From: JBOFCS01 sp051646185
GTDB lineage: Bacteria; Actinomycetota; Actinomycetes; Mycobacteriales; Mycobacteriaceae
Direction: 5' to 3'
Length of the DNA: 14,748 nt
Assembly: GCA_051646185.1 (NCBI GenBank)
Contig: JBOFCS010000046.1
Coordinates: 1 to 14,748 of the forward strand
Part shown: piece after piece, positions 1-6,147 of the stretch
Layout of the letters: each line of letters starts with the position of its first letter
Position numbering within the stretch: position 1 is the stretch's first letter
Notes under the pieces: generated by a model
Databases searched by the model: none
The model's input: only the letters and a program-made list of their open reading frames with translations
Told to the model about the DNA's origin: nothing
Position numbers and translations under genes: made by a program

Positions 1-552
1 CACTACTATCGAAATAGCAGACCCGACGGTGCTGCCAAGGAGGAGCCCAAGCCCAGCTCCCATAAGTGACCATAAAACTGTGGCTAGTGCACCGGCTAAG
101 AGGATGAAAATAATGTCGCTTGTCAGCGCAAATTCGCCATTATCGCCGTTAACCGCAGCAACAATAAAAATAAAGACAACCGTGACAGATTCAAGTAGGA
201 GAGCATAAAGCAAGCCCACTCCTGCGGTGATGATGAGTTTTGTGCTGACCACTAGATCGCGTCCAGATGACACCAAGACAGTGGTGGTAATTGTTTTATG
301 CCGAAATTCAGTTGCTGAGTTAATGGCACCAAAGAGACCTGAAAATAGGAAAATAAAAGCAAATGACACTGTGATACCAATCATGCCAGCACCGAGTGCT
401 TGTTCAGTTGCACTTCCTATTTCTGCTGCGCTGAAAGCGGGAACTGTGATGACACTGGCAAAAAGCCCAACTATCAGTGGAGTGATTCCTAAAGCCCACC
501 ATAGTTTGAGAGTTAATACTTTACGAATCTCGCTATGGAGCAATCTGATCAT
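1..552 (-). CDS. ABC-2 type transporter permease (partial, C-terminus beyond left edge)
   Basis: This is the membrane subunit of an ABC exporter and acts in the cytoplasmic membrane with the ATPase encoded just upstream. The reading frame is open from an ATG at 552 down to base 1 (184 codons), so the C-terminus lies outside the window. The protein opens with a charged segment containing EIRK (residues 8-11). Hydrophobic stretches follow at about residues 17-37, 57-77, 106-134 and 147-184. Between the second and third, EFRHKTI (82-88) and a following SSGR match the cytoplasmic loop of ABC-2 permeases (EFR..T....L..P/S.R). Its ATG overlaps the ATPase stop codon in an ATGA (549-552), which implies translational coupling. 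The substrate cannot be told; relatives export drugs, peptides or lipids. The family assignment is firm and the function is inferred. Confidence 0.85.
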   Translation of the reverse strand, partial: MIRLLHSEIRKVLTLKLWWALGITPLIVGLFASVITVPAFSAAEIGSATEQALGAGMIGITVSFAFIFLFSGLFGAINSATEFRHKTITTTVLVSSGRDLVVSTKLIITAGVGLLYALLLESVTVVFIFIVAAVNGDNGEFALTSDIIFILLAGALATVLWSLMGAGLGLLLGSTVGSAISIVV

Positions 553-1670
553 TTTTTGTTTTCCCCCTGCACGTCGTACTGGACTGAAGGTGTTTGATGA
601 GTGGTTGCAGTGGTGGTGCCAGCTGTTGAATAGCCAAGGGCAGGGTTGGGATGGAGATTTATCGGCTGCGCCGCATATTGTCCGGCAGTGAGGTTTAAAA
701 ATATCTGCTCAAGATTAATAGAATCATCTGTAGTGCCAAAAATGGTAATTCCAGTTTGAGTGGCAATCTGCAAAATAGTTGTGTTGTCAGAGTTGGCGAT
801 GGAGAGCCTTCCATCGTTAGTGATATGGGTATCAGGGATCCCGGCTGCAGCTAGGGCTCGAGCCAAGCCGACGGGATCAGAACTTGCTGTTAGTATTCTT
901 GTTTGTTGTTGGCGTCGTAGCGATTCAACACTGCCTTGGTACATCAGAGCGCCTCGGCTGACAATGATGACATGGTCGACTGTTTGTTCAATTTCTCGTA
1001 ACAAATGACTGGAAATCAGTACCGTTCGCCCACTTTGGGCAAGAGATTTGAGAAAGTCACGTAGCCAGGCGATACCTTCTGGATCAAGGCCGTTGGCCGG
1101 TTCATCTAAAACCAGAATTTGTGGATCGCCAAGAAGCGCTGTGGCTAAAGCTAGCCTTTGGCGCATACCGAGAGAGAAGGTCCCAGCTTTTCGATCGGCG
1201 GCTGATTCCAGCCCGACAAGTTGTAAAACTTCCCTGGCCCGAGAGTCGGGTACGCCGATGGCCGCTGTGTAGACCAGCAGATGATTAAGTGCGGTACGCC
1301 GAGGATGCAGGCTTAGTGAATCAAGAACAGCTCCGACAGCGCGGGCTGGTTCGGCGAGGGTATTAAATGGCACTCCACCGATCCTGGCAGTGCCTGATGT
1401 TGGTTCTATCAAGCCTAGAATCATTCGAAGTGTGGTGGTTTTTCCCGAACCGTTTGGGCCAAGAAAACCAGTGACAGTGCCAGGCTGAACGCTAAATGTT
1501 ATATCGGTTACCGCATTTATTGAACCAAATTGTTTACTGAGGTTTTGAACCTCAATTACCCCTGCCGCAAAATGTGTTCCAGGTTGCCCAGAGTATTGAT
1601 AATGAGTAGCGGGGTGTGGGTACTGCTGAGGGTGGTAGTTAGGGGGTGTTATCCCGGAAAACTCGGTCAC
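549..1670 (-). CDS. ABC exporter ATP-binding protein
   Basis: This is the cytoplasmic ATPase that powers the ABC-2 permease next to it. It has 373 residues and a GTG start preceded by a GGGGAGA ribosome site. Walker A is GPNGSGKT (71-78), the signature is SLGMRQ (166-171), Walker B is ILVLDEP (185-191), and the H-loop histidine is H222 in SSH. This layout is typical of the CcmA/BcrA-like group of exporter ATPases. The core begins only near residue 38. Before it lies a Tyr/His/Pro/Gln-rich extension (about 9-31), and after about residue 330 there is a Pro/Thr/Gln-rich tail. Both are unusual for this family, which normally runs about 300 residues. The gene is probably in an operon with the permease (4-base overlap) and possibly with the EcsC-like gene 71 bases upstream. 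The substrate is unknown. Confidence 0.92.
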   Translation of the reverse strand: MTEFSGITPPNYHPQQYPHPATHYQYSGQPGTHFAAGVIEVQNLSKQFGSINAVTDITFSVQPGTVTGFLGPNGSGKTTTLRMILGLIEPTSGTARIGGVPFNTLAEPARAVGAVLDSLSLHPRRTALNHLLVYTAAIGVPDSRAREVLQLVGLESAADRKAGTFSLGMRQRLALATALLGDPQILVLDEPANGLDPEGIAWLRDFLKSLAQSGRTVLISSHLLREIEQTVDHVIIVSRGALMYQGSVESLRRQQQTRILTASSDPVGLARALAAAGIPDTHITNDGRLSIANSDNTTILQIATQTGITIFGTTDDSINLEQIFLNLTAGQYAAQPINLHPNPALGYSTAGTTTATTHQTPSVQYDVQGENKK

Positions 1671-1741
1671 AATGCGTTCTCCCCTGCGCTGCTGTCGTGG
1701 TAGATAAAGGTGGTAAAGACGTTAAGGTTGGTTAGTACGCA

Positions 1742-2482
1742 CTACCTTAGCGTTTTATCAGTTACCCAGTCTGCTGGCGGTGTGCCAAAGGCATTATGGG
1801 CACTTGCAATGACAGCTTTACCCATCAACCGATTGCCGCCCCCACCGATTGCCGCCCCAACTCCGGCAGGCAATAGCTTTCCTACTACCAAAGCGCTACG
1901 TTTTGCTGCAAACTTTGTGACAAATTTTTTAAATAGTTTTTTATTTAAGGCAGATAGTGTAGGCGTGGGAATGGAACCCTTTAGGGCGCTGATCCAACCA
2001 TTGCCACCCTGAATTGCTCCACCGACAACCTTTTTTCCAAGAACTTTTTCCACTGCGGCCATACCCGAATCACCCAGTACGATGGCCAGGATTAGTGCTC
2101 TTCTATGCTCCGCGTTAACTGCGGGAATTCCGTGCACAGTGGCAACAGCTAAAGCGTAAAGGGCTGTCGCTTCCATGAAAAAAGCTGTCTCGGTGCCGAC
2201 TGCTGCAATCGAGGCAAGGGTTCCTATTCCCGGTACCGCAGCTGTTGCTCCCGCCGTCGCACCACTTGCGGTTACTGCGGTAAGATAGCGACTTTCCAGT
2301 CGAGCGAGAATGTCTTTTGGCATCTCATCAGGGTGTGCTTGACGGAGTCGATTCACGTAGTTCGTTACTGCTGGTGCTTGAAGGCGGGAACCGTGATCGA
2401 CGACGTTGATCAACGCTTTTTCCACTGCACCCGGGTTAACTGCTTGGGTTGATTGATTTTTTGTTTTATCACTATTTTTCAT
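1742..2482 (-). CDS. EcsC-like protein of unknown function
   Basis: This protein has 246 residues, starts at an ATG, and has a GGGAG ribosome site five bases upstream. The N-terminus is polar. It is followed by a Gly/Ala-rich hydrophobic segment (about 67-118, containing the PGIGT turn at 84-88) and an amphipathic region. A second segment near the C-terminus (about 196-232) carries the pattern of a hydrophobic stretch, Gly-Ala-Ala-Ile-Gly, then Asn. This last part resembles the conserved C-terminal block of the EcsC family (lpvvGaaiGaavN...). I make the assignment from pattern memory only, so it is moderate. EcsC proteins are poorly characterised and probably membrane-associated. In Bacillus the family member is encoded with an ABC ATPase and a membrane protein, as is the case here. 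No signal peptide is evident. A strong terminator upstream separates it from the acyl-CoA dehydrogenase gene, so it should have its own promoter in 2483-2580, where I could not pick out a convincing one. Confidence 0.6.
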   Translation of the reverse strand: MKNSDKTKNQSTQAVNPGAVEKALINVVDHGSRLQAPAVTNYVNRLRQAHPDEMPKDILARLESRYLTAVTASGATAGATAAVPGIGTLASIAAVGTETAFFMEATALYALAVATVHGIPAVNAEHRRALILAIVLGDSGMAAVEKVLGKKVVGGAIQGGNGWISALKGSIPTPTLSALNKKLFKKFVTKFAAKRSALVVGKLLPAGVGAAIGGGGNRLMGKAVIASAHNAFGTPPADWVTDKTLR

Positions 2483-2580
2483 AGAAGCTCCCGTGCCATC
2501 GGCGCCAAAATTTCTGAGTCAGGCAGTGTTGAAAGGCAATTGATGAGTCGCTATTGAGGTTCAAGTTTTTTGGCTGAAAG

Positions 2581-2619
2581 AACCCGGGACCCGCTGAAGG
2601 TTATCTGCGGGCCCGGGTT
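2581..2619 (-). terminator. Hairpin terminator after the acyl-CoA dehydrogenase gene
   Basis: The left arm (2581-2594) and right arm (2607-2619) pair over 13 GC-rich base pairs with a single bulged A at 2589 and a 12-base loop. The hairpin begins six bases past the dehydrogenase stop codon. Read on the minus strand, the stem is followed by TTCTTT, a short U-rich tract, which fits rho-independent termination of the minus-strand transcript. Confidence 0.75.
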
Positions 2620-2624
2620 GGTGT

Positions 2625-3770
2625 TCACAAGCCTAAATCGCGGCCAATGAGTTCTTTCATGATTTCATTCGATCCTGCCCAAATTTTTGTCACTCGAGCG
2701 TCTTTCCATGCGCGTGCTACTCGATACTCGTTCATGAATCCATAGCCGCCATGCAGCTGAACACAGTGATCAAGGATCTCATTTTGCACTTGGGAGGCCC
2801 ACCATTTTGCTTTTGCCGCATCAATTGCGGTGAGATCACCTTGGGTGTGGGCAAAGACGCATTGATCAACATAAGCTGAGGTGACATCTAGTCGGGTTTG
2901 AAGTTCGGCAATTAAGAACTTATTCCATTGCAGCGATCCGATTGATTGGCCAAAAGCTTTGCGCTCCTTAGCATAAGCTATTGTTTCATCTAAAATGGCT
3001 CTTACATGAGCAACGCTGGATATCGCAACGCTAATCCGCTCTTGGGGAAGCATGGTCATCATATGGATGAAGCCCCCGTCTATCTCGCCGATGAGGTTGG
3101 CATTAGGAACACGGACATTCTCGAAAAATAGCTCAGCAGTGTCAGATTCTGGTTGTCCAACTTTGTCTAATTTGCGGCCACGTTCAAAGCCGGGGGTTCC
3201 GGTTTCGACTGCAAAAAGTGTGATTCCTCGGGCTTTTTTCTCTGGGCTAGTCCGAGCCGCAACTATCACTAAATCTGCATTAAAGCCATTGGTGATAAAA
3301 GTTTTTGAACCATTTATTAACCAGTCATCGCCATCGCGAACTGCAGTGGTTTTCAGTGCTGCGAGGTCGGATCCACCGGAAGGCTCGGTCATGCCAATAG
3401 CAGTGACAAGCTCGCCAGAGCAGAACTTAGGTAGCCAGCGCTGTTTCTGCTCATCAGTGGTTAGCTGCGTGAGATAGGGGGCAACAATATCCGTATGAAT
3501 GCTAATGCTAGAAGCAAGTGATGCACTCACATGAGATAGTTCTTCGGCGAGCACTGCATTAAATCGATAGTCTCCGGCTTCGCTTCCACCAAATTCTCCC
3601 GGTACTTCAAGTCCAAGAAAACCATTGCGTCCAGCTTCTAACCAGACTTCACGTGGAATGCTACGGTTTTCGATCATCTGCTCATGTGTGGGCAGAATGT
3701 TTCTGTTAATAAATTCACGAACAGATTTGCGGAAATCTTCGTGGTCGGAGTTATATAAGGTTCGTTGCAA
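2625..3770 (-). CDS. Acyl-CoA dehydrogenase, long-chain (LCAD-like) type
   Basis: This FAD enzyme oxidises acyl-CoA to trans-2-enoyl-CoA, the first step of beta-oxidation, passing electrons to an electron-transfer flavoprotein. It has 381 residues, the full family length. The FAD/substrate signature AIGMTEPSGGSD is at 124-135 and the C-terminal block HGGYGF precedes IWAGSNEIM (363-371). The common catalytic Glu position (Y-E-G-T in MCAD types) is Ala365. As in mammalian long-chain acyl-CoA dehydrogenase, the base is probably Glu244 in LPQER. The C-terminal half (WASQVQN, CVQLHGG, NEIMKELI) is closely LCAD-like. The start is TTG at 3770, chosen because AGGGAGA lies at 3777-3783 on the minus strand, seven bases upstream. 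The gene is divergent from the crotonase gene and has its own terminator, so it is probably monocistronic. The chain-length preference is inferred. Confidence 0.9.
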   Translation of the reverse strand: MQRTLYNSDHEDFRKSVREFINRNILPTHEQMIENRSIPREVWLEAGRNGFLGLEVPGEFGGSEAGDYRFNAVLAEELSHVSASLASSISIHTDIVAPYLTQLTTDEQKQRWLPKFCSGELVTAIGMTEPSGGSDLAALKTTAVRDGDDWLINGSKTFITNGFNADLVIVAARTSPEKKARGITLFAVETGTPGFERGRKLDKVGQPESDTAELFFENVRVPNANLIGEIDGGFIHMMTMLPQERISVAISSVAHVRAILDETIAYAKERKAFGQSIGSLQWNKFLIAELQTRLDVTSAYVDQCVFAHTQGDLTAIDAAKAKWWASQVQNEILDHCVQLHGGYGFMNEYRVARAWKDARVTKIWAGSNEIMKELIGRDLGL

Positions 3771-3776
3771 GATAGT

Positions 3777-3783
3777 TCTCCCT
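3777..3783 (-). promoter_or_regulatory. Ribosome binding site that fixes a TTG start
   Basis: The minus strand reads AGGGAGA here, six bases before TTG at 3770. No ATG or GTG with comparable spacing exists nearby, so the acyl-CoA dehydrogenase very likely starts at TTG. Confidence 0.65.
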
Positions 3784-3811
3784 ACTTTGATGGCAACTAG
3801 TAATCTTTGTG

Positions 3812-3828
3812 TGATACCAGTAATATCA
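3812..3828. promoter_or_regulatory. Inverted repeat in the divergent promoter region (possible operator)
   Basis: TGATA (3812-3816) and TATCA (3824-3828) form a perfect 5-base inverted repeat with a 7-base spacer. It sits in the 131-base gap between the divergent acyl-CoA dehydrogenase and crotonase genes. The element AGTAAT also occurs twice, at 3799 and 3819, about two helical turns apart. A regulator of fatty-acid genes (TetR or GntR type) could bind here. The repeat is seen in the sequence; its role is inferred, and a short repeat like this can arise by chance. Confidence 0.3.
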
Positions 3829-3844
3829 GAGAGTACCTGGGGTG

Positions 3845-3874
3845 TTAAAGCTCAGATTGATGTGAACCTATTTA
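3845..3874 (+). promoter_or_regulatory. Candidate promoter for the crotonase-hydrolase pair
   Basis: TTAAAG (3845-3850) and TATTTA (3869-3874) are 18 bases apart, ahead of the crotonase start at 3902. Both hexamers are imperfect matches to sigma-70-type consensus. This is the best pair I found in the gap, and it is weak. Confidence 0.28.
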
Positions 3875-3901
3875 TCTTAGAGAAAGTGGCAAGGTATCTC
3901 T

Positions 3902-4690
3902 ATGGCTGATCGAACCCGGTTGGAAAGATTAACAACAGATCAAGGTGCGGAATTTGCTGTTCTCACCTTTGACTTTCCTCCATTGAATCTTTTTGATCAG
4001 GCGATGTTTGATGCGGTGGCGGCAAATATCGCTGATTTAAGCTTGCGTACTCCACGGGCGGTGCTGTTGCAAGCAGCAGGCAAGACAGTTTCGGCCGGGG
4101 TTGATGTGCATGTTTTTGAGGGGTTAACTGAAGCCGAGGGTAGTGCACTTTGGCAAGATTTATTTGAGCGCATTATCACTGCTTTAGAGGCATTACCTTG
4201 CCCGGTAATTTTTGCAGCACAAGGACTTACGCTTACTGCAGCATTCGAGATCGCATTAGCTTGCGATATTATTCTCGCTGCGCCGCAAGCTAAGTTTGGA
4301 TTAGTTGAGACGGTGGTTGGACTTACTCCCTCGATGGGGGGGCCGCAGCGTCTTGCCGAGCGTGCTGGTTCTGGTCGGGCTCGAGAGCTTGTCATGACCG
4401 CAGGTCTTTATGATGCTGCTACTCTACAATCTTGGGGTGTTGTTAATGCTGTGCATGAGGATTTGCCTCAAGCGGCCCTGGAGCTTGTGAGGAAGTTGGC
4501 CGATGGTCCAACACGTGCACATGATGCAACACGGAAAATTATTAGTGCTTGGCGTTCCGGTGGTATTGCACACGCCGATTCCATCACTCCAGAAGTTTCC
4601 GGTGCGTTATTTGGTACTAGAGATTTGCAAGCAGCGGTGCGGAGTTTTCTTGATGTAGGTCCAGGAAAAGCGACATATTTAGGTAGTTAG
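3902..4690 (+). CDS. Enoyl-CoA hydratase/isomerase (crotonase) family protein
   Basis: This is a crotonase-fold protein of 262 residues, the usual family length, acting on a CoA thioester, probably as enoyl-CoA hydratase or isomerase in beta-oxidation. AAGG lies seven bases before the ATG. The first oxyanion-hole block is VSAGVD (63-68). The two hydratase catalytic Glu positions appear kept as Glu116 (FEIALACD) and Glu136 (FGLVE), 20 residues apart as in rat enoyl-CoA hydratase (144 and 164). The intervening Gly-rich loop, normally GGG-C/x-E, is altered to TAAFE, so the second oxyanion-hole region is atypical and the exact reaction is uncertain. The gene is divergent from the acyl-CoA dehydrogenase. 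Its TAG stop shares its last base with the GTG start of the next gene. Confidence 0.85.
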   Translation: MADRTRLERLTTDQGAEFAVLTFDFPPLNLFDQAMFDAVAANIADLSLRTPRAVLLQAAGKTVSAGVDVHVFEGLTEAEGSALWQDLFERIITALEALPCPVIFAAQGLTLTAAFEIALACDIILAAPQAKFGLVETVVGLTPSMGGPQRLAERAGSGRARELVMTAGLYDAATLQSWGVVNAVHEDLPQAALELVRKLADGPTRAHDATRKIISAWRSGGIAHADSITPEVSGALFGTRDLQAAVRSFLDVGPGKATYLGS

Positions 4691-5340
4691 TGGTTGCTAT
4701 GCCATTTTTTCGGGGGACCTCTACTGCGGTGTTTTTCCGTTCTTGGACCGTTCCGGGTAATAAAGTTACGTTACTTTTTGCTTTGGGATCAGGGCAACAG
4801 TTAGGGCATTATTACCGCTTCTTTAGAAGACTAAGTGAGGCGGGGATTGATGTGTGGGCGTTCGATCATCCAGGCTATGGTCTTTCTGAAGGGGATGCGG
4901 AACAAGCAATCTCGTTAGAAGAAGCTGTTTCGAATCTTCTTAAACTTAGCTGTTTTACCGAATCAGCTTCACAGCTTTGGGTTGGTGGGCATTCGGTCGG
5001 TGCGTTAGCTGCCTTGCTGTGTTTAATGAGGTCTCCACAGAATTTTTCGGGCGCTGTTATCACTGGTTTTCCTGTGCCTAAAAGAATGGACTCAACTGAG
5101 GTGGAATTGGTGCAGCTACACCGTGAACTAAAGCTGCTATCTTCTCGTGTAGTTGCTTGGCATGGCGCCGAAGATCGTATTGCTCCTATCACTAGAGTGC
5201 AACAGTGGTGTAGTGGATTGGGATCCTTCGAGCTACGAGAAATTGCCGACACAGGACACGATGTTCTGCATGAAAAAGCAGCTGAAAGGGTCATAGCTGA
5301 AATGGTGGAGATTTTACTACTTTCGGAGGTGAGCAGCTAG
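4690..5340 (+). CDS. Alpha/beta hydrolase, lysophospholipase/S33-like
   Basis: This is a small alpha/beta-hydrolase of 216 residues, probably a cytoplasmic esterase, thioesterase or lipase. A complete triad is visible: nucleophile Ser102 in GHSVG (100-104), Asp162 in HGAEDR, and His190 in TGHD. The FDHPGYGLSEG block (58-68) is characteristic of the Hydrolase_4/monoacylglycerol-lipase group. The protein is shorter than the usual 260-300 residues, which implies a reduced cap domain. I chose GTG at 4690 because AGG at 4681-4683 is suitably spaced; ATG at 4699 in the same frame would be 15 bases away. The start overlaps the crotonase stop (TAGTG), so the two genes are translationally coupled. Cleavage of acyl esters or acyl-CoA is inferred from this pairing. 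No signal peptide is seen. Confidence 0.85.
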   Translation: MVAMPFFRGTSTAVFFRSWTVPGNKVTLLFALGSGQQLGHYYRFFRRLSEAGIDVWAFDHPGYGLSEGDAEQAISLEEAVSNLLKLSCFTESASQLWVGGHSVGALAALLCLMRSPQNFSGAVITGFPVPKRMDSTEVELVQLHRELKLLSSRVVAWHGAEDRIAPITRVQQWCSGLGSFELREIADTGHDVLHEKAAERVIAEMVEILLLSEVSS

Positions 5341-5996
5341 CCGGTTAGATTCCCGATAACTATTACTCGGTCGCCCTTCCATTGATATTTTACCGTTGAT
5401 ATTAATCCTGAACCGCAGCCCTGGCATCCTGAAATTGAAAATTGAAGTGCCACAACATCATCAGTTGTTGATGACAAATCTATTCCGGTGTAACCGTAGG
5501 CATCAGCCACTCCGCTACTGAGGTACTGCCCTTTATGGAACATCAAGGCTTTAGTGGGAGAGCCAGGTTTGGCATTGTTTGTTGCAACGATGGCGGTAGA
5601 TAATGTAGCGCAGGGGTTATAGTTCCCAGCAATAGGATTGAGGTTCCATCCGGTTGGGCTGCGGTCTTCGGTTGGTAGTTTTTTGATGGCGTCGATAACC
5701 GCTGGTGCGGTTAAATCGATGGCGCAGGGGTTATCGGATTTTGCACTAGGACTTGCGGATACGGTGCCGGACCGAGGGGTTTCTACCAGATTGTTCCCTG
5801 CGGGGGTGCTGGGAGGTGCGGAGCTGGAAATAGGAGTTGTCGCATTGGCATTTTGTTCGGATTCTGAGCTGCTCGAGTAACAAGCGGATAAGGCCAGGAG
5901 AGGGAAGAGCAAAGTAAAAACGGTTGGTAGCAATTGACGCCAGGGATGTTTGAACCGCAGGAATAAAGTATCTTTCTGGGTTGCTTTAGTGAACAT
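5337..5996 (-). CDS. LppP/LprE-family lipoprotein
   Basis: This is a predicted lipoprotein of 219 residues exposed on the outer face of the cytoplasmic membrane. A basic N-terminus leads into a hydrophobic stretch (about 22-37) and a lipobox LSAC with Cys39 as the acylation site. Residues 40-87 are a Ser/Thr/Pro-rich linker. The folded part contains W117, the block NYNPCATLS (125-133), MFHKGQYL, a GY-rich block and KYQWKGD near the end. These match the LppP/LprE family known from mycobacteria, whose function is unknown. Four cysteines follow the linker (91, 129, 191, 194), the last two as CQGC, suggesting disulfides. No ribosome site precedes the ATG at 5996, so a short or absent leader is possible. 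Its stop codon shares a CTAG with the convergent hydrolase gene. Confidence 0.8.
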   Translation of the reverse strand: MFTKATQKDTLFLRFKHPWRQLLPTVFTLLFPLLALSACYSSSSESEQNANATTPISSSAPPSTPAGNNLVETPRSGTVSASPSAKSDNPCAIDLTAPAVIDAIKKLPTEDRSPTGWNLNPIAGNYNPCATLSTAIVATNNAKPGSPTKALMFHKGQYLSSGVADAYGYTGIDLSSTTDDVVALQFSISGCQGCGSGLISTVKYQWKGDRVIVIGNLTG

Positions 5997-6084
5997 AGGT
6001 TGACGGTACCGATCTTTAGTGCCTACCTAGGCCAAGGACGCGGTTTGCTTCCGGTGTAATAAGAAAATAAGCCTGAATAGCCCT

Positions 6085-6121
6085 AAGGTGGTCCGCCTGC
6101 TAACAGCAGACGGACCACCTT
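6085..6121 (-). terminator. Hairpin terminator after fadD
   Basis: Arms 6085-6095 and 6111-6121 pair perfectly over 11 bases. After one mismatch they continue with 5 more pairs (6097-6101 with 6105-6109) around a 3-base loop. The hairpin lies 26 bases beyond the fadD stop and before the lipoprotein gene on the same strand. There is no immediate U-run; a T-rich stretch lies about 14 bases further along the minus strand. It is a strong structure, though the termination mechanism may not be classical. Confidence 0.65.
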
Positions 6122-6147
6122 GTCGGTATCGGATGAACTCTATGAAC

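Noticed and set aside
227..691. Open frame of 154 codons on the plus strand
   Set aside because: It lies antisense to the ABC permease and the end of the ATPase gene; the minus-strand frames have clear transporter features and overlap in the usual ATGA manner.
1671..1741. Possible promoter or terminator between the EcsC-like and ABC ATPase genes
   Set aside because: No hairpin with a U-tract and no convincing -35/-10 pair was found in the 71 bases; only the ATPase ribosome site stands out.
1710..2012. Open frame of 100 codons on the plus strand inside the EcsC-like gene
   Set aside because: It is fully antisense to a better-supported gene with a good ribosome site and a family-like protein, and its own translation shows no recognisable domain.
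3625..3909. Open frame of 94 codons on the plus strand reaching the crotonase start
   Set aside because: It is mostly antisense to the acyl-CoA dehydrogenase and spans the divergent promoter; no ribosome site or domain is visible.
6021..6032. Short inverted repeat GCCTA-CC-TAGGC upstream of the lipoprotein gene
   Set aside because: Five-base arms with a two-base gap are expected by chance in this length of sequence, and nothing else supports an operator.
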